Origin: Saprospiraceae bacterium
GTDB taxonomy: Bacteria; Bacteroidota; Bacteroidia; Chitinophagales; Saprospiraceae
Assembly (NCBI GenBank): GCA_020627785.1
Contig: JAHDGF010000009.1
Coordinates: forward strand, 1 to 64,000
Direction: 5' to 3'
Length of the DNA stretch: 64,000 nt
Below, piece by piece: positions 7,845 to 16,296 of the stretch. Within the stretch, counting starts at the first letter, position 1, and each line of letters begins with the position of its first letter. Under the pieces are notes generated by a model. The model ran no database searches. It was not told where the DNA came from and saw only the letters and a program-made list of their open reading frames with translations. The position numbers and the translations under genes are program-made.

Positions 7845-8072
7845 TTTAGGCTTATGTACTTTAAAGAGCACTGCTAAGAGAGAAAGGTTGCATGCTTTGA
7901 TCTAAAGCATGATTTTTATAATGGGCTGATTTCATTTCTCTGATGAATTCAATGTATTCTCAGAAGAAATAAGTTGCCATCAACTCATTCTTTAACAGTC
8001 TTAAAATATTAGCCAGTAAAAATTTAATTGATGACTGTCACCAATTATCGTAGTTCATATTCTTTTTACGGG

Positions 8073-11000
8073 TTACATTTTCACAAACTTTCGATGCTCT
8101 TCTCCTGCCTCAGATACCAACTTTAGATAGTACATTCCTGGCAATAATTCTGATGTATCAATACTAAATGCCTCACCTGAAGTTATCTTGACCTTAGTTA
8201 TCATTTTGCCCTGCTGATCAATGACTTGTGCAACTCCACCAATCCTAGTCTGTGTAAACCAAGATACTTGCAACTCATCATTGACAGGGTTAGGGTAAAC
8301 AGCAAGACTTTGTGCCATCAATGGTTCTTCTGCGCTGGTAGTTCCATTGATAATGAAATCAAAATTAAAATCACCTCCGAAATCTGGGTTAAAGGAAACC
8401 GTAGGAATGTTATCCTCTGTTATTCTCATCCAACCAGTTCCATTGGCCGGAAAGAACCAAAAGTCTAAGCCATCATCTCCAAAGTCTAATACCTCCATTG
8501 TATAGCATCCACCTGGAAGATCGATATCCCAGCTATTGGTCTGATTCGCACCGAGTCCAAAAAATGATAATACTTGTTCGCCAGCTGAATTTAAAATATT
8601 TACTCGGGTATCACTTGGTTGATTGTCTGTTCTCAAGTCCAGTTTTAATGCTTTGGCACTGGTGAACGGTGCATTGTATTTTGAAGTCATTCTATTATTG
8701 GCTTCATATTCATCGATACCACCATTAACACTTGTAATGTTGATGTAAAAGTCACCGTTGCTGCTTTCCCAGAAATGGTGGTCTAAAACTTCCAAGCTTA
8801 TTTCTTTGGTTTCTAAATATCTAATGCTACCATTCCAGTCATGCGTTTTTGTTTCTCCTCCTTCAAGACCATATTCAAAACTGAGTGAATTGATGGTTTG
8901 ACTCCCTGAATTTTTGACGATGAAACTTGGATTATTACACGATGGATTTAAACGCTCATATTCTGTTTTTATGCTTGGATTTATGATATCATATAATTCA
9001 GCATCGTTGGTGAAATTTGCATCAGCATAAATAACCATCTGGTTATTTATTCTGTAATCTTGACTTCCTCCTGGAGCTGTGGTAATTCCATAATCAAGTT
9101 CATTCATTTCACCTTTATTCATAAATGGCCCCACCTCAAATTCATGTACATCCGTTGCCATTCCAGGACACCACCCAGCTCTATCAAAGATCCAAGTACC
9201 GCCTTGAGGATACACTGGATTTTCTGAGCATTCTTTCCAGACTTCATAGATTGCCTCCTCAAATCCACCATTGATATTAATGAAATGAGTTTTACGGTCA
9301 AATTCACCAGAAGATCCATGACCTGTAATGGCAGACTTCAATTTTATATAGCCCGCATCTGCAGGTATCATGATATTTCTCGGTTCAAATGCAGCATCAT
9401 CGTTGATGGCAAAACTTGAAACTCCCGACCAGATATTTGCAGCACCGCGTATCGGCCATATTTGATGGAATTCATTTATCTCTGCATGAGGCGTACCCTT
9501 GATGAATAAGAATCTGATGTCTAATTCTTCCTGATTGTTTCCGACACCTTCAATACTCATTCTCTTTTTGCCTTTTAGAATAGGCGCATAATCTGTAACG
9601 TCAATGGTAAATGTTTTACCCGTAGGCCCAAGATCAAGTCCATTTCCGTAAGGAGTAATGAAAGAAAGTATTTCTATTCTTCCTGGTCCTTTGTTGAAGA
9701 AATTGAGCGTATTAATTTCAATTTGACCATCTGAGTTGGTATCCTCAAGACGGATTAACTCGCCATTCTCATCATAGACTGGTGTCTGACCACCTGGAAA
9801 ATAGTTAATGGTATCTACTCCAATTAAACTGTTGTCAATAACTTCATAACTTATTACTCTATTGGTCGGATTGAGAAGAGAATCTAAAACAGCAGTGGTT
9901 GTTATTTCCTTACTATACTCTCCTTGAACAAGACTTAGTGTTGGATTTAAATCGGTAATCTGGAAGCTTTCTCTTTTATCCTTCCCTCGATACTTTCTCC
10001 AGTTGACACTTTTAGGTGATGAGCCGGTCGCATTACTTAATTCACTGGTAATTGTCTCTCCATCAAGTTCGTCCATGTCAAATTCTGCGATGAGCGCTGG
10101 ATGATAAATATGAGCATCAGTGAGTGGTGTATGCATTAAATCTTCAATGGTGTTTCTGTCTAATTCCGCATTCCAAATTCTAAATTCATCGATGTCTCCT
10201 TGGTAGCCATTGTTATTATTTTGCGAACTACCGAGTATAAATTTTTGAATGTCCATAATCTTGAACTTGCCTGTTTCATACAGCCATTGTTCGCCGTTTT
10301 GGTATATGGCCATGACCCCTGATTTTGCATTTTTTACAAAAGCCCAGTGTGTCCATACATCTCTAAACTCCGTTGTGAAAGATCCTTTGGAAATCCGATC
10401 GTATCCATTTCCGTCATTACCGCAATCCCAGTATACGTTTGCATCACTCCATGGTAAATGTACATTTGCTTGTCTTTGATTGTTGTCATCAACTCCTTCA
10501 AAGGCATAGGTATTTGCCGGAAGGCTAGCAGCTCCTCTTGCCCAAAAACTTATGGTGACGATACTGTCCACTTGATCAAAGATCTCCGGATCAATGACAA
10601 ATTGATCGGATCCCGCGAAATTGACGAATCCTTCTGACGCATCACTAATCATTGTCGTTGAACTTGCATCAACACCTGCGCTTAGTTTTAAATTAACTGG
10701 AGTAGAAGAAGTATAACTCAGGTCCACAAGTATGGAAGAACTCCCATCCCATTCAAATCCTTCATAAAATTTTAGGTGGTTCTCGCCTTCAGATATTTCT
10801 GTACTTAAAAAGTAATGTTGGGAGAAATCATTGAGTATCGGTGATTCTGGATTGAGGATAGTCATTGAAGCTTCAACCGCCTTCATTCTGATGCGTAAGA
10901 AAGGGACGGATGATTGCGCTTCCGCAAATATTTTTAAACCCTCAATGGAACCAGCTGCAATTCCTGCTGCCGAAAGTCGCTCTGCTGAAATTAAAGTTTG

Positions 11001-11474
11001 TAGCCTTATATTCCCGTCAGCTTGTTCTAAGTCATATGTAAAGTTCTGACCCTCATTAAATATATAAGATGTTTCATTTTGCGCATTTAGATAATTCACT
11101 GCACTCTGAGAATATTCAGTATAGTTGTAGGTCGGACTTAGACTATAAATATATGTGTCCTCATCATGGTTAGAAATTACATGTGACGGATGTGTTGCTT
11201 TGACAGAATCAACCCTTGTACTATCGGTGATTACTGTATTGCAATGATAATCCCATTCTCTGCAACCAACAGCGCCATTTCCTACTTCAAGATCATGACA
11301 GCGCATGTTGTATTCCATTAATATCTTTCGATAAGTTTCTCCTGGGTTGTCAGGAAATTCAAATACTTCAGCTCGACTAGTGGAGTCCCAAGTAAAGGTC
11401 TGAACAACTAGAGTATCCTGTCCCAAAATCGAGTTGGATAAAAAAAGCATAAGAATTATAGACAAATTTTTCAT
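8073..11474 (-). CDS. Secreted PNGase F-like protein split by a LamG region, T9SS cargo
   Basis: From the ATG at 11474 the 1,133-residue protein has a signal peptide (LMLFLSNSILGQ). The N-terminal part matches the start of peptide-N-glycosidase F (YRKILMEYNMRCHD, GCREWDYH). A LamG/concanavalin-like region follows at about 285-460 (WTHWAFVKN, IYQNGEQW, DIDEFRIWN). The PNGase F pattern resumes at about 600-780 with SFITPYG, IDVTDY, ITGHGSSGEFDR and GGTWIFDRAGWCPGM. D75, E642 and E724 sit where PNGase F has D60, E118 and E206, so the catalytic set looks intact. The C-terminus has a T9SS type A signal (YPNPVNDEL ... GMYYLKLV). It may remove N-glycans from glycoproteins outside the cell; this activity is inferred. 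Confidence 0.82.
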   Translation of the reverse strand: MKNLSIILMLFLSNSILGQDTLVVQTFTWDSTSRAEVFEFPDNPGETYRKILMEYNMRCHDLEVGNGAVGCREWDYHCNTVITDSTRVDSVKATHPSHVISNHDEDTYIYSLSPTYNYTEYSQSAVNYLNAQNETSYIFNEGQNFTYDLEQADGNIRLQTLISAERLSAAGIAAGSIEGLKIFAEAQSSVPFLRIRMKAVEASMTILNPESPILNDFSQHYFLSTEISEGENHLKFYEGFEWDGSSSILVDLSYTSSTPVNLKLSAGVDASSTTMISDASEGFVNFAGSDQFVIDPEIFDQVDSIVTISFWARGAASLPANTYAFEGVDDNNQRQANVHLPWSDANVYWDCGNDGNGYDRISKGSFTTEFRDVWTHWAFVKNAKSGVMAIYQNGEQWLYETGKFKIMDIQKFILGSSQNNNNGYQGDIDEFRIWNAELDRNTIEDLMHTPLTDAHIYHPALIAEFDMDELDGETITSELSNATGSSPKSVNWRKYRGKDKRESFQITDLNPTLSLVQGEYSKEITTTAVLDSLLNPTNRVISYEVIDNSLIGVDTINYFPGGQTPVYDENGELIRLEDTNSDGQIEINTLNFFNKGPGRIEILSFITPYGNGLDLGPTGKTFTIDVTDYAPILKGKKRMSIEGVGNNQEELDIRFLFIKGTPHAEINEFHQIWPIRGAANIWSGVSSFAINDDAAFEPRNIMIPADAGYIKLKSAITGHGSSGEFDRKTHFININGGFEEAIYEVWKECSENPVYPQGGTWIFDRAGWCPGMATDVHEFEVGPFMNKGEMNELDYGITTAPGGSQDYRINNQMVIYADANFTNDAELYDIINPSIKTEYERLNPSCNNPSFIVKNSGSQTINSLSFEYGLEGGETKTHDWNGSIRYLETKEISLEVLDHHFWESSNGDFYINITSVNGGIDEYEANNRMTSKYNAPFTSAKALKLDLRTDNQPSDTRVNILNSAGEQVLSFFGLGANQTNSWDIDLPGGCYTMEVLDFGDDGLDFWFFPANGTGWMRITEDNIPTVSFNPDFGGDFNFDFIINGTTSAEEPLMAQSLAVYPNPVNDELQVSWFTQTRIGGVAQVIDQQGKMITKVKITSGEAFSIDTSELLPGMYYLKLVSEAGEEHRKFVKM

Positions 11475-11562
11475 AAGACAGTATTGTAAATACAATATAG
11501 CAATTATGAAAGAGATGGACTGTGGATCTCATTTGGAGAATACGATCAAGTTATAAATTCTG

Positions 11563-11793
11563 TTAGTTTTTAGAATCTTTCAAATATTTAAATTTTGATT
11601 TCCTTAGGCTGCGTGCATTCAGTTTGAATTTCCTAGGACAATGGAGGTAGGCTGAGTCGAAGGATTGATTTGTTTTCTTTTCAATAGAATTAATTTTATT
11701 AGGTACGTCTTTTAGCTTTGATTTATGATTGCAACCGAGTAAAACTGAATAGATAAATAGATTAAAAAGAAGGAACGTAAAATATTTTTTCAT
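11563..11793 (-). CDS. Small putative lipoprotein
   Basis: The 76-residue frame starts MKKYFTFLLFNLF and has a clear lipobox LLGC with Cys21. The mature part is short and strongly basic (RKFKLNARSLRKSKFKYLK). No family is recognised. It stands alone on the minus strand upstream of the PNGase F-like gene. The signal sequence is the only real support. Confidence 0.5.
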   Translation of the reverse strand: MKKYFTFLLFNLFIYSVLLGCNHKSKLKDVPNKINSIEKKTNQSFDSAYLHCPRKFKLNARSLRKSKFKYLKDSKN

Positions 11794-11931
11794 GTAGTAT
11801 TATTTACTCTATAATACTTCTGGATAGCCAAAACGTTTCTAAGTGGAAATTACTAAGGGGAAACTACTAAGTGGAGATGAATAAAATAATTGAAAATAAC
11901 ATTTTTATTATTTATTTGTATCTTCAAAAAA

Positions 11932-12468
11932 ATGCAATTACTACTGAAAATTTCTGTCACCCTACTGCTTATTATATTCTTGGCCTCTTGTCGTGATACT
12001 CCAATTGAAGAAGAGAACATCTACGGTACTTGGGAACTTGTTTCATTATCCTATGCAGGGAGTACTGTCCTAACAGACGAAGCGGATGCTCCTCGATCTA
12101 CTTTTACAGGAAAGGCTACAGAGAGCAACTATACGATTGAATTTAAAGAGGATGGTACACATGAATATAGTGGTACTTATACCATAGAATTAGAATCCAG
12201 TTCTGGAAATATAGAGACTAGCACAACTACCTTGCACTCAGGTAATGGTGAAGGAACGTTTACCATTGATGGAGATTCCTTTTTAGTATTCAATGCTTCT
12301 CTTGTTCGTGATCTGACTACAACAAGCACTGGGATTGAAGGATTTACCATTGATGTTTTGACAGAAAATTCCTTTGAATATTCATTGACAGAATCGTTTA
12401 CTACACTTGGTCCTTTTGGTGAGGGTGAGACGAACTTTACCAGTTATCAGGTAGTTTTTAGTAAATAG
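11932..12468 (+). CDS. Lipocalin-like lipoprotein
   Basis: The ATG at 11932 gives a 178-residue lipoprotein with a signal ending FLASC; an in-frame ATG at 11890 would add 14 residues and is less likely. The mature protein begins YGTWELVSLSY, the usual first strand of Bacteroidota lipocalin-like domains. YTIEFKEDGTHEYSGTY and further strands follow, ending FTSYQVVFSK. It is probably anchored in the outer membrane and binds a small ligand or has a structural role. No operon partner is apparent. Confidence 0.7.
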   Translation: MQLLLKISVTLLLIIFLASCRDTPIEEENIYGTWELVSLSYAGSTVLTDEADAPRSTFTGKATESNYTIEFKEDGTHEYSGTYTIELESSSGNIETSTTTLHSGNGEGTFTIDGDSFLVFNASLVRDLTTTSTGIEGFTIDVLTENSFEYSLTESFTTLGPFGEGETNFTSYQVVFSK

Positions 12469-12623
12469 GTTTTAGATATAATGCTTGAATCTTTCAGAAG
12501 TCATAAATAATAAATAAGTATATCGCTAGAGAGGCTTGGATAATAAGTTTTTTCTAATTCAGATTTTTATAAAGCTTTAAAAGCACTTAAGTTAGGTATA
12601 TTATTAAATCAAAAAAATCATTT

Positions 12624-12740
12624 ATGAACATTCAAGAATTTATTCAGTCGAAAGGAAAAGAGATTGATATTTTGCAGGAAGAAGATTGTCTTCAGATTTT
12701 AGGTGGAATTATTATAGAAGACGACCCATTAGGTATATAG
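12624..12740 (+). CDS. 38-residue peptide with double-glycine leader motif
   Basis: A short ORF beginning ATG AAC ATT encodes 38 residues. The motif LQEEDCLQILGG matches a bacteriocin/RiPP-type double-glycine leader, with hydrophobic residues at -4 and -12, an acidic residue at -8 and Gly-Gly at -2/-1. The part after Gly-Gly is only IIIEDDPLGI. A hairpin followed by a T-run lies 31 bases after the stop, so the gene looks like a monocistronic unit. No peptidase-containing ABC transporter or modifying enzyme is in the window. It may be an orphan secreted peptide, or a chance short ORF. Confidence 0.5.
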   Translation: MNIQEFIQSKGKEIDILQEEDCLQILGGIIIEDDPLGI

Positions 12741-12769
12741 AATTAATGTTTGATAGATATAAAAATATA

Positions 12770-12798
12770 AGGGCTGTTCATTTGGGCAGCCTTTTTTT
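12770..12798 (+). terminator. Rho-independent terminator after the small peptide gene
   Basis: GGCTG at 12772-12776 pairs with CAGCC at 12787-12791, extended by weaker pairs, with seven T residues directly after. It closes the transcript of the 38-residue peptide ORF. Confidence 0.7.
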
Positions 12799-12868
12799 AT
12801 AAATAACTTTTAGAAGATTATTTAAACTCATCAGCAATAATCCAGAGTTAAATAAAAGAGAGGTACAT

Positions 12869-12912
12869 AAAAAAAGAAAGCCCCTTAGTTAACTCAATTA
12901 CTAAAGGGACTT
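12869..12912 (-). terminator. Terminator after the BI-1 gene
   Basis: Read on the minus strand, CCCTTTAGT pairs with ACTAAGGGG through one bulge, followed by CTTTCTTTTTT. It lies 34 bases after the BI-1 stop codon and closes the M48-BI-1 transcript. Confidence 0.65.
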
Positions 12913-12945
12913 CCTTATACATATTCTTGATAAGATTTTTTCAGA

Positions 12946-13728
12946 TTAGTCTGAATTCATCTTTGCTAATAATCTTAAAAATTCAACATATAACCACACT
13001 AAGGTAACTAATAGTCCTAAACCTGCCAACCATTCCATATACTTTGGAGAACGGTTAGTCTCTATTTTCTCAAAAAAGTCAAAGTCCAATAACAAATTCA
13101 GAGCAGCAACTCCAATGATGACAACTGAGATTCCAATTCCCATCATTCCACCTTCATGCAAGTATGGAACTTCGAAGCCAACAAAACTTCCAATCATGCT
13201 AAGAATGTATACGAACATTATTGCACCGGTAGCCATCATAACGCCTGATCTAAATTTATCGGTTACCTTAATCAGTCCACTGCGATAGAGTACTAACATA
13301 GATAACAAAGTACCAAAGGTTAATGTTACAGCTTGAAGAACAATTCCTTCTAGTGAAGAAGCATAAATTGCTGATATGGTTCCTACAAATAGACCTTCCA
13401 ATAACGCATAGATCGGCGCAATGATCGGAGCTAGATGTGGTTTTATCATGGCAAAGATCACAGCTCCCAGTCCTCCCAACATTCCTACCCAAAGGAACAT
13501 CATAGATGGGCTTAAGTAACTAAAAATGGTTGTCACCATCAATAGACCAAAGAGCATGAGTGTTTTGTCAATGGCACCTTTCACAGTACTGACGTCACCT
13601 TCTGAACGAGTGATAAATGGATCTCCACCTCCACCTTCTCGTCGGTCAATGGTTGTGGTTTTTGCTTTGCTTAGTGTTTTATCGTTCAATAATGGATTTC
13701 CGCCACCGAACATTCCTCTTTTAGCCAT
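12946..13728 (-). CDS. Bax inhibitor-1/YccA-family membrane protein
   Basis: The 260-residue protein has a soluble N-terminus of about 50 residues (GGGNPLLNDKTLSKA is typical of the bacterial BI-1-like PF12811 group). About seven transmembrane helices then span residues 55-255. The helices carry conserved short polar breaks such as PIYALLEGLFVG. The family has been linked to pH-sensitive calcium leak and to membrane-protease regulation, but its role here is unknown. It starts 9 bases after the M48 protease gene ends, so the two are co-transcribed. Confidence 0.88.
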   Translation of the reverse strand: MAKRGMFGGGNPLLNDKTLSKAKTTTIDRREGGGGDPFITRSEGDVSTVKGAIDKTLMLFGLLMVTTIFSYLSPSMMFLWVGMLGGLGAVIFAMIKPHLAPIIAPIYALLEGLFVGTISAIYASSLEGIVLQAVTLTFGTLLSMLVLYRSGLIKVTDKFRSGVMMATGAIMFVYILSMIGSFVGFEVPYLHEGGMMGIGISVVIIGVAALNLLLDFDFFEKIETNRSPKYMEWLAGLGLLVTLVWLYVEFLRLLAKMNSD

Positions 13729-13737
13729 AATTTTGAT

Positions 13738-14580
13738 TTATTGGACGCTTCTATATTTGTCCACGGATTCTCTAATTTTTTCTCTTCTGTTTTCTGGGTT
13801 GGGGTGAGTACTTTGCCATTCTGGTGCTCTTGCACCACCTCCAGATGCTTTTTCTAAAATATCCATTACTCCCAATAAGGCTAGTGGATCGTATCCTGCT
13901 TCAACCATCAATCGCACACCAAAATCATCTGATTCTAGTTCTTGATCTCTTCCATATTTCATATTCACCAAGTCACCAATCATCTGCGCGGCTTGAGCCG
14001 TGGAATAATCCCCAGAAGCCATGACAGCCGCTCCAGTCAATCCCTTGGTCAATTCCATTTTTGCAATTCTTTCTGCACCATGTCTATGAATCACGTGACC
14101 TACTTCATGCCCAAGGACACCAGCTAATTGATCCTCACTATCTAACTGACTGAAAAGCGCTTCTGTTATAAATACTTGACCACCTGGTAAAGCAAAGGCA
14201 TTTACAACTCTCGGATCTGCTAATAGGTGAAAATCGTAGTTGTATTCTGATCTTCTTCCAGTCGGAGTGTTTATCAACTTGTTTCCAACATCTTTTACAA
14301 AAGCTTGAGCTCTTTGATCTGGATGAAGTCCACCGTGTTGTTGAACCATCTGCGGCGCACTCTGTAATCCAATGGCAATTTCTTGTTCTGGGCTTACGCT
14401 GACTCTTTGTATTTCACCCGTAATAGGGTTCTCTTGGCTGTTGCTGTAGTAATTAAACAACGCGTAACCAGCATAAGCAAGACCAATAAGGAGCATAATC
14501 CCGAATCTTCCTCCACCTCTTCTTCCTCTTGGAGAGCCATAGCCTCCACCTCCATATTGTTGTTGTCGTCTACCGTACAT
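13738..14580 (-). CDS. M48-family zinc metalloprotease, membrane-anchored
   Basis: The 280-residue protein starts with a Gly/Arg-rich segment, then one transmembrane helix (about 27-44), then an M48 peptidase domain. HEVGH at 158-162 supplies two zinc-binding His and the catalytic Glu; E216 in ELESDDFG is the third ligand. The HPNPENRREKI motif near the C-terminus is typical of BepA/LoiP-like M48 enzymes. It probably degrades or quality-controls envelope proteins. It is the first gene of a two-gene unit with BI-1, preceded by its own promoter and a terminator for the upstream gene. Confidence 0.9.
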   Translation of the reverse strand: MYGRRQQQYGGGGYGSPRGRRGGGRFGIMLLIGLAYAGYALFNYYSNSQENPITGEIQRVSVSPEQEIAIGLQSAPQMVQQHGGLHPDQRAQAFVKDVGNKLINTPTGRRSEYNYDFHLLADPRVVNAFALPGGQVFITEALFSQLDSEDQLAGVLGHEVGHVIHRHGAERIAKMELTKGLTGAAVMASGDYSTAQAAQMIGDLVNMKYGRDQELESDDFGVRLMVEAGYDPLALLGVMDILEKASGGGARAPEWQSTHPNPENRREKIRESVDKYRSVQ

Positions 14581-14591
14581 TGAAAGTTTAC

Positions 14592-14630
14592 ATTTGTATA
14601 CAAATTAATAAACATAAAAATGGGTGCAAA
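14592..14630 (-). promoter_or_regulatory. Promoter and palindrome before the M48 gene
   Basis: On the minus strand TTTG (14627-14630) and TTAATTTG (14601-14608) are separated by 18 bases. This approximates the Bacteroidota -33/-7 promoter (TTTG, TAnnTTTG), 20 bases before the start codon. The perfect 14-base palindrome ATTTGTATACAAAT (14592-14605) overlaps the -7 element and could be an operator. The -33 element lies within the preceding terminator stem. Confidence 0.4.
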
Positions 14631-14661
14631 AATTCCATAGTTAAAGTTTTTTTTGCACCCA
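14616..14661 (-). terminator. Terminator after the first TPR gene
   Basis: A perfect 12-base inverted repeat, TGGGTGCAAAAA at 14621-14632 and its complement at 14650-14661, is followed on the minus strand by TTTTTATG. It lies 25 bases past the stop codon of the TPR gene. Confidence 0.65.
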
Positions 14662-14685
14662 TCATCACATTGACTAACTATATGC

Positions 14686-16125
14686 CTAATCGGCTGTTCT
14701 AATCGTTGTTTTCTCTTGAATCCAACAAGGAACGGTAAAGGTTGCTCCTGGCTTTAGGTTTCTTAAAAATACATCCTCTTTTGAAGGCATATATTGGCTA
14801 TAAGTATTGATCCACTTATTTGCTTCATCTGCTATGCTAGGGTCTATCTTTTTGGCGTAATTGAATTTGTCAATTGCTGGCCAAGTCACAATCTGGCTAT
14901 CCCAACCTCTACCAGGTCCGCACAATGGTCCGCTCGAAGCATATAACTTCCCGATTAGTAGGTAAGGCTCTCCCCATCCTGATCTAAATTCAGCGGCTTT
15001 CAACGCATATTTCCGAGCTGAAGTAAACTTCTTTAAATCACCATAGTAGATCTTGGCAATGAGTAAAGTGTATTTGGCTTTCTTATTTACGTCTGTGGTT
15101 GTATTCACAAAATCTTCAAATTGACCTATGGCTTCCATATATCTTCCTTCTGAATACGTATTGAAAGCAGTCTTCAAAGGACCTTCCGCAGGAGGTGGTG
15201 TATAACAATTGGTTGCCTTAGCTTGTCCCACTTCTTGGGCATAGGCGCTTGACTTATCACATCCTCCCCAAAGAAGTCTTGAGTAAACCCTATTGATGGT
15301 TTCGCAGTCAGTAGGATTGGCTTGAAATTCTGCGAAGTATTTTTCTTCATAATAAGCACAATCATACAGACCTTCTATTCCTTCTAGATTTTCTAATCTC
15401 GCAGGCGCATATTCATTCACGATGGCCCATGCCTCGCAATCTTTCTTACAATTTGCAACACCATATTTTGTTGCAGAAAGAATTTTCATGGCATATTTTC
15501 GCCCCTCTTCAAGACTTATCTTTTCATTAATTAATCTATCAGCAATCATTCCTGTAAGTGGGTTGATCACAAAGTAATTTACCTTGTCCCCTTTGATGTC
15601 AATGGCTTGCTTAAATAATTCGTAAGTTTCATCTTCATTCACCTCATCTCTATAATAATAGTACATGTCAAAGGCTTTTCTACCTTCTACATAACCAGGC
15701 TCAGGGTAACATTCTGCACGTTTGTCATAGACGGCCATTATAGAATCAAAATGCATTTTCTTATCTGCAGGATCGGTGGCTTGACTATAAAAATGCTTGT
15801 AAATTTTTATCCCATCATCAAACTGATATTTAACCCTACCGTTTGCAGCTGGAGCAGGGTAGTAGGCTTGTTTCCAAAGATCAAAAGCCTGATCATACTC
15901 TTTCAGTTTGAGGAAATCTCGATATAATGCATAGGCTGTTTCCGCCTCTTCTTGCGCAGCTGGCGATAAATCACTTAGCATGGTGCAAGGATTTGAAACT
16001 AGCTGTTCTTGTGGTTTTTCAACCACTTCTTCTTTAACTTCTGTTACTTTTTCGGTCACCTTAGGTGTGCAAGCCCACATGAGGATCATGCTTCCTAATA
16101 ATAGTACTGTGATGAAATTCTTCAT
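14686..16125 (-). CDS. TPR-repeat lipoprotein (paralogue 1)
   Basis: The 479-residue protein has a lipoprotein signal (MILMWAC, Cys19), a Glu/Lys/Val-rich linker (about 22-42) and many helical pairs of TPR type. Clear ones are at about 65-90 (YRDFLKLKEYDQAFDLWKQA) and 330-400 (GRYMEAIGQFEDFV, FTSARKYALKAAEFR). The C-terminus ends PCWIQEKTTIRTAD. The next gene upstream (16297-17718) is a paralogue with the same order, shared phrases (KQAYYPAPAANGR against QQAYEIAPAADGQ) and the same CWI ending. A scaffold role in the periplasm or outer membrane is inferred; no partner is identified. Confidence 0.75.
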   Translation of the reverse strand: MKNFITVLLLGSMILMWACTPKVTEKVTEVKEEVVEKPQEQLVSNPCTMLSDLSPAAQEEAETAYALYRDFLKLKEYDQAFDLWKQAYYPAPAANGRVKYQFDDGIKIYKHFYSQATDPADKKMHFDSIMAVYDKRAECYPEPGYVEGRKAFDMYYYYRDEVNEDETYELFKQAIDIKGDKVNYFVINPLTGMIADRLINEKISLEEGRKYAMKILSATKYGVANCKKDCEAWAIVNEYAPARLENLEGIEGLYDCAYYEEKYFAEFQANPTDCETINRVYSRLLWGGCDKSSAYAQEVGQAKATNCYTPPPAEGPLKTAFNTYSEGRYMEAIGQFEDFVNTTTDVNKKAKYTLLIAKIYYGDLKKFTSARKYALKAAEFRSGWGEPYLLIGKLYASSGPLCGPGRGWDSQIVTWPAIDKFNYAKKIDPSIADEANKWINTYSQYMPSKEDVFLRNLKPGATFTVPCWIQEKTTIRTAD

Positions 16126-16235
16126 TTGAATAGTTTTTCTTAGTATAAATACGTGCTATTAGGATGCAAAGTAAGTTAATGGAAGCTTAAAAGTTAACCA
16201 GGATCATTAATATCTTTTATCCTATTTAGGGATAT

Positions 16236-16272
16236 AAAAAAAACCTCTCGAGTGATCGAGAGGTTTTTTTAT
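16236..16272. terminator. Bidirectional-looking terminator between TPR paralogues
   Basis: CCTCTCGA at 16244-16251, loop GTGA, and TCGAGAGG at 16256-16263 form a strong hairpin. A residues flank it on one side and seven T residues on the other, so it can work on either strand. It ends the coaX-barrel-TPR transcript on the minus strand. Confidence 0.8.
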
Positions 16273-16296
16273 TTGATTTTTTCTTAGAGTTTACTG

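Noticed and set aside
14383-14615. Overlapping frames opposite the M48 protease N-terminus
   Set aside because: They are shadows of the Gly/Arg-rich segment; the M48 frame has full catalytic motifs.
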